64,000 nucleotides of DNA, from the NCBI RefSeq assembly GCF_003073045.1, contig NC_037599.1, positions 19,038,555 to 19,102,554 of the forward strand, read 5' to 3'. Numbering within the stretch: the first letter of the stretch is position 1; every line of letters starts with the position of its first letter. Of the stretch, positions 1 through 13,202 are shown in pieces. The notes under the pieces were generated by a model that saw nothing but the letters and a program-made list of their open reading frames with translations, made no database searches and was not told the origin of the DNA. Made by a program: the position numbers and the translations under genes. The DNA comes from Pomacea canaliculata. Taxonomy: Eukaryota; Mollusca; Gastropoda; Architaenioglossa; Ampullariidae.

Positions 1-491
1 CTGCATGAGTGTGTATTGGCACATGCATGAACTTATGCATGTGTGAGTTTTCCTTTAAAAAATATGTTGCAAGGGCATTACAGAAGAAAAAATGAAACGT
101 CACATTAAAAACATTAAAGCACTACTTTTGTGTGAAATTGCTATATAAAGTTATGTTAACATTAAAAAATAGATTTCACTTTGGTGCTGTTTTACTAAAA
201 GGAAGCAGTAGGTTTTACAAAATTATTATTGTTAATTGCATTTAATATACATAATGTGGGCAAGAATCTGTTATTGGTCATGGTATTTATTTTTTTTTAA
301 AAATTATAATAGAATATAATGATAAACCAGTGAAACTAGAGCAAATGTTTTCACTTGCTGGGTCAGAATTTGAGGCGGTTTTTTTGGGTGGGGATGGGGG
401 GTAGAAGTAGGCTATAGCAGTCAGATTCTTACGTGTATGTGTCACAAATCACCTGCTAAGATGATTCAATTAAAGTGTTTCTCACTGCAAG
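1..491 (+). other. Intron upstream of the first visible GAK exon
   Basis: No coding exon is recognisable here. The stretch is AT-rich with poly-T/poly-A runs and ends in a splice acceptor AG at 490-491 that opens the first visible GAK exon. The earlier GAK exons (kinase domain and start of the PTEN-like region) are expected left of the window. Confidence 0.6.
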
Positions 492-3400
492 GATGGAAAA
501 GCAAACTCAGCCACAGTAGTTGGAGCATTTCTGGTATTCTGTCACCTGGTGGACAACGCAACAGCTGCCATGCACATCTTCTCTGCCAGGAGGTCCTTGC
601 CTGGCATCACTCCATCCCAAAAACGGCAAGATTCCTAGCATGATGTCTGACTTTGCACTGAGTGCCTCTTTCCCCTAAATGAGTCTGCATCATGATTACT
701 GTTACTGAATGAGAGTGCATGTGAAAGACTGCTTGTCCGTTTCCCTAGGTAGAAGTGGATTGAGGCTATCCATGAGCTTTAAGCCTTCTAGACTGCTTGT
801 ACTGCAAATGGCATGAAAATGATGAATCCTTACCACATCATTTATATGAGGAGATTTTTTCATTTTAATTAGGTATGCATAGTAGAAGAGGGAACAAGTA
901 TAAGTCATTGTATTTATCACTGTCGTCACATTATGTTCCCTTGTCTCTTTTTACATTTTTCACATATGGATTCCTTTTCATTTGCTTTTTATACAGTTTG
1001 ACTTAAACTTAATAGAGCAAACCATCCTGCTTGTCTATTATTGCATATTTGTTGAGAGGACCAGAGAAACCAAAAAAAAAGTGAAATTTGCACCAGCTAT
1101 TAATTTGTTTGTTAATTTCCAGGTATATTGACTACATTGGTCAAATGGTGGCAGACAAACCAGTGCAACCACATCAACGCCCAGTTCTTATCAAAACCAT
1201 CAACCTGTCTCCAGTTCCCCTGTTCAACAAAATGAAGTGAGTCAAGTTTTCTCAGATCCTAAACATGAATCTGTCAAGAAGTTCTGAGCTGATAGTCTTG
1301 GCTGATGCTAGCCTTCATATCTCACAGAAATAGTAAAACTCTTGTATAGGTGCTCTTTATATTGAGCAGACTTTTTGAGTTCGAATTTCATGCAAAGATG
1401 ATTAAAAAGTTACAGTTACACTAGTTGAAGACGTGCGTCAATTTGTACTGCCTAAAGTAGGAAGGATTTGGAGTTGTTTTTTGTGGGGTTTTTTGGCTAG
1501 CCTTTGTTGTTTCGCTACATGATTTGTGTATATTTCAAAACCAGTATTGCTCTTTTCAAAGGAATGGGTGTACACCATTTGCTGAGATATACGTTGGTGA
1601 AGAACGAGTGGCCACCACATCCTTGGAATATGAAAAGATGAGGTAGGTTTGTGCAGACTGTTTGGATGTCCTACCTTCCCATACCTGGGCTGACCCATTA
1701 CTTTGTACCGGACAATAAAAGTTTGGCATTTAAGCCACAAGATCCACTCAGGAAGGGAAGCAACAGAATTTTTAGTTGATTTTTCCTTTTTGGAGTGTGT
1801 CCCTTTTACCACAAATCTAAACTTTGAGCCCATTTACTGTATTGATTTTCAGTCATGCTGTGAGGGTTACTAATTTGACTTTTTTAATAAACTAAGGGAA
1901 AAAATAAACTTAAGTAATTTTTAAATGTAACACTAAGCATATAAAATATTTAATGATTGTACATTTAACAAATTCTAATAGAAGAAATATTTTTGTGTTT
2001 TGCCTTCCACATATTTCCACCATATAAAATAAAGCTGCTTTATGCAGATTCATTCCAAGCAAAGGGATAAAGACACAATACAAATAGAAGGTTATAAAAT
2101 TAGCATAGATTATATTTCTGATAGTTGAAATAATCAAGATATTTGTTTTTAAGTTTGTGTTAAAATTGCACAAATACTTAAATGTTTTGTTCAGCAATGC
2201 TTGCAAAAGGAAGAACTTGCAGCCTAGAATGAGCTTCACAATACTTGGAGGAGAAGTAGTTGTTGGGAAATACTGTTGTCTGTATGCTGAATTAGTCTTG
2301 CTGTTCAGGGATCATTGGTGCAAATTACAGAGTATACTTTGAGAAAATGATCAGTATTTTAAAGAAGCAAAGTACTACTTTTAAGAGGTGTGTCATTTGA
2401 CTTTCAGCAACTATTCCTGCTCTGTATTCTGCATCATTAGATGCTGCTTTATTGTGTTGTTGTGTAGGCAGTACAACATAGGTGATCGGCAAGTGAAAAT
2501 TCCTCTCAACATCTCTGCATCGGGTGACATTACTGTTGTGCTTTACCATGCTCGTTCAACATTTGGTGGCAAGATACAGGGCAAGGTATTGTTACAAGTT
2601 TTTTGTACCCTAACTGTATTCCCTTGGATGTTACGTGCTTAGGATGATCTTGTTAGTAATAAATTTTGTGCAGTAAAAGTGTGTTTTAGTCAAAGCATGT
2701 TTAGAAGATAGAAACATTTTTTAATGTGGTATATGTGGGCATAATATTAAAGTCATTGAAACATTTTTGTGGTTTGTGGGTAGGGGGGGGGGGATGAAAA
2801 GCCAGATTAATGAATTTCAAATGTATTTGAATTTTCAATTTGGTGTAAATTATTTGAGCATTTCGTAGCATATGTTCCTGTGACAAAAGTTTAACCCCTA
2901 AAATGGTTCAAGTGTCATAAGATTAATTTATTACTCTTGTTTTTTTGTTTCTATATTTATTGAAAGCTTGTGGCATGAAGTGTTCATAGATACAGTAAAA
3001 AAGATGACTGCTTCTCTGGTTCTTGTGCCTGTAAAAAGTCAGCATGTTACCGAATGTTGGTAAAATCTTGTGGTCTTAAGCATGGAACAAAGTCTTTCAT
3101 TTTCAAGCAAAATTTATATATTGCTGTAAATCTGTTAGTGTTTCTTAGATTCTTAGCAGATATTTAATAAAATTAGCATTCAGAAAACCATTTTTTGTAC
3201 ATGAATTCCATCGTCTACTAGACAAAAGCGATTATCTTGGTGATCGAAGTTTCTGCGATTTGGGGACAAAGTACCATCATGACCTTAAGAATAAATTCAG
3301 ATTGCATTAATTGTTTGCAGGAATGTGTTGACAAACACTTTGTGTATGGACATTGTAGAACTTTTTGAGATGAAATTTGAGATTTTTGTGCACCCCGAAT

Positions 3401-6400
3401 CTTTGAAACTTCATAGTGTGATAGAATTCACATCAAACGTGATGCAACCTCAATTGCCTTTTTATTTCATCGGCGATGACACAGTTCTCACATTCACATA
3501 CAAAACATGCAAAAAACCAACACTCAGAAGGCCAGTATTATCATATGAATCTCCTGAAACCTTTATTCATCCATTGTTGTAATTTCAGATTCAACCAGAA
3601 AAAAAAAAAAATAAAGATGTTGAAAGCAATCTTAAGTCCGACTGTATGCCAGAAGCGAACTTTTGTCACAAGCTCATATCCTAGCTTTGTTTTATTGAAT
3701 TTAGAGCTCGTCACCCTTTCTAAAACTTGCATGTTTTGAGAGTTTTTTCCTTCTTTAGGGTGGTTGGATTTTTTTTTTTTTTTTTAAAGAAAAGCATTGC
3801 ACCTGTTTAAAGACTAAACGGAATGCAAAGCATGTTGTGGTCTGAAGTTAACTTCAAGTAAGCAATTGCTTTTTACAGAATAGTTCTATTTTGCCAATAT
3901 CTATTAATATCTGTAAAAATTATGACCCATTTCGCATGATGTTTAAGAGCTTGTCTTTCCACTGTGCAGATCACATCCATGAAGATGTTTCAGCTACAGT
4001 TTCACTCAGGCTTTGTTCAAGATGGAACAACATCCCTTAAGTTCACTCAGTAAGTGTGCATAACTTCAAGTCTGGCACTCACATTCCAGCAGATGTGTGT
4101 AATCTTTATGTTTTATTATAAACAGTCTTAGTTGAGCATTTTTATAATTAAGAAAAAAAATTTGCTGAAGTAGTGCTGTCAGGATGAAGGCTGGTAAGCA
4201 CACCATCTGCTTGAATGTTTCAGTATTGAGTTTGTAAAATCACATGAAATTAGTCATAGTGGTGAGTGTATAGCTTAGTGGTTAGAGCAATGGCATCCAA
4301 GGCATGCGTGATGCAGCATACTTTTCCAAGTTGACATGTTGGAGTGGGTACCTGAGTGACTCAGTAGAAGGTTAGAGAAAAGGCATTGTGGGAGAAGAGT
4401 CATGCGCTCAAGAAAGCTAACCCCAAGATGTACAAGGGATGTAAACCCCTTACTCCCAACGACTGTAAAGTCACAGGATTATCTTTATCTTTACTGATGC
4501 ATTTGATATCGATATTTAAGTTGCAAATTTCATGAAATATTGTATTACTTTGTCAGATTTGAGCTTGATCACCTTGACACACCTGACAAATACCCAGAGC
4601 TGTTTCATGTCAGCATGGATATAATGGTAGCCCCAGTGGCACGTCAAGCCACTGACAAACGCTACCCATGGGAAAACTTCAGCACCGAGAAGCTAGGGCC
4701 TCGAATTCTCTTCTCTAGCAAAAATGAGCTGCACAGTGTCATTGCAGAGTTTGGTAAGGGAAGATAACCCTCATCTACCTTGATACTTGAGCACTTAGTT
4801 CACAAGTACTTCTAGATTTGAAATGAGCTGTTTTTATAATCTAAATATTAATTGGGGGTTGGGACCAGGATTTTGATGGTGATGAGGTGAGGTGGCACTG
4901 AAGGAGACTGGTGATAAAAAAATATTCAGATTATGGATCCCAGTGTAAGGAGCATATGAGGCTTATCACTTGCATGCATCACAATGGTTAAAAAAATATT
5001 CAGATTATGGATCCCAATGTAAGGAGCATATGAGGCTTATCACTTGCATGCATCACAATGGTTGTCACTTGCAGATGCTTCAGATGGCTTATCACTTGCA
5101 GGTGTGTCAGAGCGGGCCAATAGTAGGCTGAGTAATGCATCAAGTAGGGACTCAGACGTTCCAGACAGTCCTAAGGCCACGCCTACCAGACATCCCAAGC
5201 CAGAAGCTGCATCTAATGGCCAGGGCAAGGCACACTTCTTTGACACTCTTGAATGGAATGAAGAAGGCCTCTCAGCACAGGAGGGAGCAGCTCCTGCCAT
5301 AAGAACAGAACAGCAGGTCTGATGATTTTATTTATTTTATGATATAGTCTTGCTATCATATAAGTAATGCAGTTTAAAACTTGGGAGTGTCTTTTCTTTA
5401 CAGAACTATTCATAGCATATTTTTATTCATAGCATATTTTAATGAGATCGTTTTTTGTTTGCTCTTTGTGTTGTAGTCATGCAGGTGCATGTATTATAGT
5501 TCATCCTTTTTGTGGAGAATGAAAGTTATGATTCTTTTTATTCTTCATGCTTAGACATGATGATGGTAGTTTTGAAACTTCATCTTTCTCCTCGCTAACA
5601 CCCAAATATTCCATGGATCATTCTAGTTTGATCGCTAATAAATGTGGACATGTCAGTATGTGGTGACAGCTGAATGGGTGGCATGATGGGATTAGGGACG
5701 GTTTTCTCATGCTGGTTTGTGGAGAATGAAGAGTGGTAGGGATTCTTTTGTTCACAGACTTACGGTGAGGAGTGTTCCGATTTTTGTATAGGATCCCAGT
5801 TATACTATCATGGTTTATATGTGATCCTCAGGTTGCTCTCCTAGATGATGAGTCGGGCGATGAGGATGATTTTTCAGCGCTTTCCAGAGACCGCGCCGGT
5901 AGCAATAATGGCAACCCTCCAACAGCGTCCAAGCCACCAGCATCAGGAGCAGACTTTTTCTCTGATGAATTTGACTTTCAGAGCAAAGCAGGCCATGGAG
6001 GCAGTGCCAGCTACTTTGACGCAGACTTTGGGGAACCTGAAGCTAGCAGTGGAGAAAATGGCAGGGCAGAGAAGAACACTGTGGATGTAGACTTGCTTAA
6101 CATCAACAACAACATCAATGGCAGCGTGCAGCCAGATGTTGTAGCAGATCAGATTGACTCGCTTGATCTTGGGGCTCCAAGAAGAGGAGACAGAAATGAG
6201 GCACTCAGTAATGTTGACCTGCTTGTTGGCGGTGTCAGTATCGAACCAGTCCCTGCAAGAGCTTCTGGGTTGGGGAAACAGCCAGACCTAATGGGAAGCC
6301 TGGGAGAGGAGACATTTGATCCATTTCAGCAGTTTTCCTCACCTGATGCTTCTGTGTCAACAGCCAGCAATCAGAACACATTTAGCCCATTCCAGAACAC

Positions 6401-9400
6401 ACAGGTAGTGTTCAGTAAGAATATACAGTCTGAAGTCATTCCACCACCGGTGTCTCACCACACTGTGGCAGAAAGAATTTTCTCCATAGTTACCCTTAGT
6501 TACATTTCATTTACCTTTATACAGCCAATCTTACCGCTAGCCCAGCAATAGTGTTGGACGGATGGTAGAAAAATAATGAGTTAGGACAGTATATTGTTTA
6601 TTTCAAATACAGTGCCTTCTCATTCATCTTAGGCATCAAATGAGAAACAGTTGATATAAGACTTCTGTCTTGCATATGAGTAGGTCTTGAGAAATGACAG
6701 CAATGAAGTGGAATTTAATTTTCAGATACATATAAGGACATATTTTGTTGTTCTGTGTATAATTTTCCAGTCTAAAAATTAAACTATACTTTCATGAATA
6801 AGAACATAAAGTTTAAGCATGATCTGGTTTTATGTTCCTTCTTATAAGCATTCTGTGGATAACCAGTCATTATAATCTATAAACATGACTCCTGCCATAT
6901 TTTGCAGCAGCAGTCACAGAAGCCTGAGGGAAGTCTGCTGCAACTGACGATTTTTTGGCGTTCATGGAAAGCGGAAAAGATGACGAAGAAGTAAATCTTT
7001 TTGGCTCGTGGAATGCCAGCAACATTCAGCAGAGTGGAGGGGCCAACAGCAACATCTTCCGGCAGCAAAATTCAGGCAGCCCAAGCTTGGTGTATGTTTC
7101 TTTCTTGTCCCTTCCTCCTCATGATTTTCTTTGACTGCTTAACATCAGTGGGACCTAGACACTGACATAGACAGTGACAATTACCTTGTCTTAAGCGTGA
7201 AATGAGAGAATGAAACACTGCTCAAACATCCCCCAAATTTCCTTTGGTTTGGGGAAGCTGCAAGAACCAAAAATTGGAGAAATCTTGAAGGCCAGAGAGG
7301 GATATAAATTTACTGTGGTCTGTGATGTATACACTCTAGCAGGAAACATCAGAGAGGTGCTACTGTCAAAATCTCAGAAAATTCTAGGGCATAGTTGGAA
7401 AAAGGAAGAAGAAATAACCCTAGGTGACAAACGACTTTCTAAATCTCTGTGACCAAAGGATGGCATTGAAGACAGAAAGGAAAAGTGAACCCAAATCAGC
7501 TTCCAAGCACAGAGAAGTAAATTTTTCCATCAGGAAAGGGATGAAGGAAGCTAGGGAGAACTGGATTGAAGACTGATGCTCAGCTATAGAGGTTATCTAT
7601 ATGGCATGGGGTTATCTCAAAAGGGCATATCCTACCAACTACTCAAAACCCTCACCAAAACAGGTCAACACAAGCTCTGCCATCGAAGACAGCAATGGCC
7701 ACCTTCTCACAGAAAGCGCTGCTGTACTCAACTAATGGACTAAATATTGCTAAGACCTGCACACCTTCCAGCTAACAACAGATGCCAACATCTTCCAAAA
7801 CAACGGACTAAAACCAGTGAATCTGCAGACCTACCTGTCCTGCAGGAAGAGGTTGAAAGAGGGGTATGCAGGAAGGAACAAAAGTCAGGGTGCAAACATT
7901 GTATCCCCATGCATTCTTTCTTACTATAAAACACAAGACCTGTCCATAGGCTTCATGTTTTCTATTTTACAGAGAGTTCGATAATAAATGTATGCTTTTC
8001 TGTTTGTTAACACACAGGTTCCAATGGGAATGCACAAGAGTGCCAGTACTGGCTCTGGTATGAATATGGGTTTGGACAGCAGCCTGCTCTCTCCTGCTGG
8101 TCGCGGCATGACCAGCTCCCAAAGCCAGAGCAGCTCGCTTGCAGGATTGGGGCCAGTGCCAAAATCTGACCCTTTTGCCGAGCTAAGTCAGTCATAATCT
8201 TATGAAGATCTTATAAAATGTAAAAAAAAAAACCCATCATTTCATTTTGACCAAGTTTGTCACAGTACTTTTTTCTTTTTTTAGTTTTAACAGTATTCTT
8301 GGTTCATTTGAGAATAGGATCCAAGTATTTAGTGCACTTAGTTGTTGATTTATTTTTTTAGGTGGTTTGGGAAAGACCTCGTTTAAAGGTGCTTCTGTTC
8401 CTAAACCTCAGCAGCCTCCCCAGACACGACCATCTGTAAACCAGCCAGCCCAAGGTAAGATCAGTCTCTAAATTGATTTTGAACTGATCTGTCATTGATC
8501 ATTGATTTTTCATTGAAAATTACCAAAACATTTTGTTTTTAAATAGAAATAGAAAGTATGCAGTCTGTGAAAATTAAGTAGTAACTTTGGTGGATGAAAA
8601 AAGATTTTCCTTTAATGCACCACAGCTTCAAAATGCATTGTTATGGATTGTGACCCTTGGAGCTAGAGCTCATTAGTAATATAATTAGCCCTTCAAAATG
8701 GAACCCTATTGGGAAGATACTAATGGTGCCTTAGGTTTTATTGATGATAAGTGTGTGGATGTACATGGGTTTTATGAAGGGCTGCATCCAACATTCAGAG
8801 TTACAGCATTTGAATAAAGCTGTGTATCACAAGAAAAAAAAAGAGTAGAAAAGTAAGGTCACACTGTTGATGTGTATGTGTGTTAATGCATGCATGTATA
8901 TTTGTCCTGGGTGCACACACAGGACGGACACAAGGAGCACCAGGTCAACAACAGCAACAACCACAGCAGCAACGCCCTAACTACAATGTGTCTGGCTTCA
9001 GCAGCCCTGGACCTCACAAAGCCACAGCTGGAGGCAGTGTTATAGGCAGCAGAGAGGAGCGGGGACTTCGCAGAAATTTTGGTGACTTTTGTTGCTTATT
9101 TGGATGAAAAGACCTCAGTTTTCTGTGTGCTGAGATTACTGATTAAATTGAATTTATTACTTTGAGAAAAATATAGTTTATTGATTTTCTGCTGGACTTT
9201 TATATCACTGGCTTTTTTTTGCTATGGATGTCTCCACTGAAACCATTTATGCCAATCATGCAGGTCCACGTCCAAAGGTATCTGAGAATGATTTTAAGGA
9301 TCTGCTTGGGCAGCACAGCTTCACATCAAAGAAAGATGCAGAACCCAAAACCATTGCCGACATGCGGAGAAAACAACTGGAAGAAGATACAGACCCAGAC

Positions 9401-10077
9401 AAGCTTAAGGTAAACCAATTGATTACATATTGCCTTTGCCAGGGAAAGATTTTGTTCAGACTGAAAGATAGGACTCCTGGATGCATGTAGATATTACTTT
9501 ATTTATCCCAGAGGGCAGTTTGTTTATGCAGGGGTGGGGTTTAGAAAATATGAGAACTATTTTCATCTACATCTAGTAGAGGATGGTTCCTCTTTACCTG
9601 TCCAGGTGATGGAGTGGACTCAAGGCAAAGAGAAGAACATCCGAGCTTTGCTGTGCTCCATGCACAAAGTATTATGGGATGGAGAGACACGCTGGAAACC
9701 CGTTGGTATGCATGACCTAGTCTCTGCTGACCAGGTCAAGAAAGTGTACCGCAAGGCAGTCTTGTCCGTTCACCCAGATAAGGTCAGCCTTGTTACCTCC
9801 GTGTTGCTTTAACAAAAGGTCTTAGTTTATTCATCATTAAAGCATGATATATTGTTGATGTGTTTTGAATGTACTGATGTATGTTTTAAATGCAGTATTA
9901 TAGATGTATTTTTTGACTCTACTGATGTGTGGGTGATAAACATTTGTGTATTTTTTTTTTTAATCTCTGTAGTTGACAGGCAACCCCCACGAAGGTTTGG
10001 CCAAGATGATCTTCATGGAGCTAAATGATGCATGGGCCAAGTTTGAAGATGAAGGCATGAAGAGTTTGTATCAGTGA
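492..10077 (+). CDS. GAK: Cyclin-G-associated kinase / auxilin, C-terminal part (5' truncated by window)
   Basis: GAK/auxilin recruits Hsc70 to clathrin coats and drives uncoating of vesicles at the plasma membrane and Golgi. Fifteen exons keep one frame (838 residues plus stop): 492-625, 1123-1236, 1562-1642, 2468-2585, 3970-4049, 4557-4753, 5102-5316 (or from 5075), 5832-6404, 6934-7089, 8018-8186, 8362-8454, 8923-9081, 9264-9409, 9606-9782, 9973-10077. The first six exons give the end of the PTEN-like phosphatase region and its C2 domain ([38 protein letters not shown]). A low-complexity linker carries clathrin/AP-2-type motifs (DPF, SPF, DLL). The last two exons form the J domain with its HPD tripeptide and end [13 protein letters not shown]. 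The kinase domain is not in the window, so GAK versus kinase-less auxilin is not settled; invertebrates normally have one kinase-bearing gene. The 6404 donor and 6934 acceptor are the least certain junctions. Confidence 0.95.
4262..4498 (+). repeat. tRNA-derived SINE in a GAK intron
   Basis: A tRNA-like head with a good box A (TAGCTTAGTGG at 4271-4281) is followed by a degenerate body and ends in a CTTTATCTTTA-type tail near 4480-4495. This is the build of a SINE mobilised by a LINE that recognises a short-repeat tail. Box B is eroded, so the copy looks old. Confidence 0.6.
4915..5062 (+). repeat. Two-copy 74-bp tandem duplication next to a GAK splice acceptor
   Basis: Units 4915-4988 and 4989-5062 differ at a single base (CAGTG against CAATG). 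The array ends 12 bp before the first of two in-frame acceptors of the next exon. The unit contains GGCTTATCACTTGCA, which recurs a third time inside the optional exon extension. Confidence 0.95.
5075..5101 (+). other. GAK: Optional in-frame exon extension (alternative 3' splice site) of GAK
   Basis: Two acceptors ending in CACTTGCAG lie 27 nt apart (AG at 5073-5074 and 5100-5101). Both fit the phase left by the exon ending at 4753. The upstream one adds nine residues ([10 protein letters not shown] joins to VSER), the downstream one omits them. Which is used cannot be told from sequence alone. Confidence 0.6.
7480..7912 (+). mobile_element. Non-LTR retrotransposon (RTE-like LINE) fragment, linker before the RT domain
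   Basis: Pieces in two or three frames read like the segment just before the reverse transcriptase of LINEs annotated as endonuclease-reverse transcriptase: [46 protein letters not shown]. Frames change and stops occur, so it is a dead fragment sitting in the GAK intron between 7089 and 8018. The open stretch at 7210-7452 just before it may belong to the same insertion, but I do not recognise it. Confidence 0.7.
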
Positions 10078-10555
10078 TGAAGAGACTGGCTTCTGATGCT
10101 CTTGTTCATCAGAGGCAAGACAAACACTAGTCTTTTACTTAACACTCGCCAACACCACAGTCAAGGATGGACAACAGCTCACTTTCTTTTCTGCAGTAGC
10201 TAGCATTTAAGTGTCCAACACTAAGTAGACTATTTTTTTTTAATAGAGGGAATGGGAAAAGTTTACTGGTATGAATTTGTGTGTATGTGTGGTGGTGCTG
10301 TAGCAACAGAGAGATGAGATTGTGATATGACACTGTTACTTTTAGTCGCTGTTGGCATGCCACATTGCAATAATTAAGGAAAAGTGGGATGGATCATTGC
10401 GGTGTGCATATGCCTGTCTACATATGTATGTATATGCATGGGTGTGTTTTTACATGTGTGAATGTGCTTATTATTATTCATTACATTCTGAAAAATACCA
10501 AGAGACATGACTTTTACATGTGACAGTAAATATGCAGTAACATGAATGTTTAGAA

Positions 10556-10561
10556 AATAAA
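10556..10561 (+). terminator. Candidate polyadenylation signal of GAK
   Basis: First AATAAA after the GAK stop codon, about 480 nt downstream. Longer 3' UTR forms are possible. Confidence 0.5.
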
Positions 10562-12796
10562 TGGTCATTTACTTTCTATTACGTTGTGTTCATACTTTGT
10601 GTTGTAAGCCCAAGAACATTTTCTTGCAAGTGTCATGGACTTCTCTTTGACAGCAGTTTACTAAATCCCTTAACAATGGTTTTTTTTCTTAAAAACAATA
10701 TTTCTTTCTTGGAGACTGCAAATTCAAAGCAGAATCTCTTGGTCATTTTGTTCCTATAGACATAGATATCTTGTGCTTATTTGTCTCATCATATTGCACT
10801 GGTTTGGCAATGTAAACCAAATATAACACAGCAAAAGCAAGCTGAGTAAGGAAATTTTGTTAGCAGTGATATAATTTTGTTAGAGCAGTCAATTTCCCAG
10901 TGTTTTTGTTTAAAAGACTTAAGAAAAATGGAATGACATTTTTCACCTTTCATTTTGCAGTTGACCTGTAAATACTGATTGTTGTATGATTTTTTGTTTT
11001 TTGTATATCATGTTCAACATCTAGGTTGTGCTTGAAGAAAACTTCAAAAACTAGGAACAAGAAAGACAAACTTCTTTTTTTTTTAGAATGAGAAAATATT
11101 ATACAAATTTGGTTTTATTTATACATTACATTAAACCTCTATATAGCCCTCTACATGTGATCTTTTATTACTGTACACAAAATAATTGGGCACAGCCATA
11201 ACTTTTGATCCTGAGATGTTGGAACGATTGCTACATGGTTGTACTTAACATAAGTTGATTTTCTGGTATTTTTTCTTTGTTTGGCATTCCAATAACTTTC
11301 AAAATATATGACATGCTTGTGAACACAGATGAAGATCATGAAAACATTCCTTCCACCTTACCATTATAGGAGGCAAGTGGGTGCTGTCTAATGCACGTGA
11401 ATTTTTCTTTTTTTGCACCCACTTGTCTATCTGCAACTGTGTGTAAAAATGACCACGATCATTAAAAGTGCACAAGAAGTAGAGAGGTATTGTTAAAGTT
11501 AGCTGAAAAATGGGACCCTTGTGGTGCCATTGTTCCCCCCCCCCAATCATGTCCATAGAATAGAAAAAATGTTGAATTTCATGTGCATCTTGATCAATAT
11601 TGATTATGTTATCAGAGACATCAGTGTCTGGAACAAAATTGTCCTTCGAAAATGATAAATGAACCATGATAGTGTTCACTTCAAAGTGCTTATGAAAGGA
11701 ATATCAGTGTTTATAGAAACTTTGTAGTTTTGTAGTAATGGTAATGCATCTGGAGATTGTGGGAAAATATAGATTTTACAATAGATGATTATAGACCATC
11801 ATTTCTTACTGATCCAGCAGTGACTGGCTAGCATTTCGTGCCAACACTTCGAACAGCATAGACAATCGAATGTTTGTTGAAGCAGTGGTGAAGCACACAA
11901 ATGATGTGCATGCAAGCAGTGAAAATGCTAAAAATATTTATCATTTTGAGAGGAAGTATCACCTTTGTTATTGGCACGGAATAAAACGCAAACCAAAAAA
12001 AAAGAATAAATAAAAAAAAAACAACCTCCCACCCTTGCTGTCTGCTGCGTGAAACGGGGGCATAGGCAGATAGTGCATTTTCCCCAACTCCAGATCAGCA
12101 TGGGAGGCTTTGCTGATATCATCAATGGACCTATTTTCTGCTCTGCACTAACCATTGTAAATACACATAGCACTTAGATCCTAATGAAAGCCAGGTCACA
12201 TATCAAGATGTCAACAAGTCGCTATCATTGCAACATATACTGATTATTAGAGATGTCAAAGTTTGACAAAACATCTTTGAAAATATTCAGAAATTGAAGA
12301 TTTTGATACTTCAGTGTGAAGTTCTGCAAAGTTTATCAGTGTTTTATGTGCCAGCTTAAACTCAAGTTAAAAATATGTGTAGTAAACCAACCTTGGAATA
12401 AAAATGTGGCATGTCCGAAGTGACCAGGTGGTTATAATCTAAATCTCTCCAGGGTCAAGGAGAGGAGTGCTTCAGATAGACTATGTACTATAGACTTACA
12501 AGATAGTGTTGTATTTAGATCTTGTAGTACCATCATTTTGGTGACCAAAAAAAAAAATCACTGCATGTCTGCAAAAAAAAAAAACTGTTTCGTGACATGA
12601 AAAATTTCTTACATGACTGTATTAGTTGCTGACTGTGATAGAAGTGGCCTAGAATAGTTGAGTACTTAGGAAAAATATTGCGAAAAAACACTTAGATCAA
12701 AGATCTTAGGAAATTCTCTGCAAAATGTTTTGGCTCATGTCTGCAAGTCTGTGAAGGGATATTGCACCAGCTTCCCTGATTATGCAACTAGCCTTT

Positions 12797-13202
12797 TTAA
12801 AATTCACTTTTCTGTCTTGTGAAAGCAGCCAGCCAAGTAATAACAGTACTACTGGTCAAGGCCAAAGACAGCATATGTCCCTTGGTTGACATAGCTGTTG
12901 AATGGGTATCCTTAGAGGGTAAGGAAAAGGCAGCAGAGATGGGAGATAAGATGGGTACCATCCTAACCTGGGTCTGTGTCGTCTTCAACACCTTGCTCCC
13001 CAGTAACTCAAAGGTTCTGGGAACTACCTTTTCCTTGCTTCCTGTTTGTGGTGAAAATGCACAGGAATGTTTACAAGCAGTAGCAATGAGCGTAGGCCCG
13101 AGACCAAGATGTGACTTCTTCGGAAATACATCTGCCTCAATTGTTTGTTCTGTTGCAAAACGACACAAGTGTCACCATGTGACCTTGACATGCCCATATT
13201 GA
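12797..13202. other. Segment open on both strands, unidentified
   Basis: Plus 12819-13202 (127 codons) and minus 12797-13168 (123 codons) are both uninterrupted in otherwise stop-rich AT DNA. The segment is more GC-rich than its surroundings and neither translation is a protein I recognise. It may be a fragment of a repeat or a retrocopy, or part of a long 3' UTR. I do not assign a function. Confidence 0.3.
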
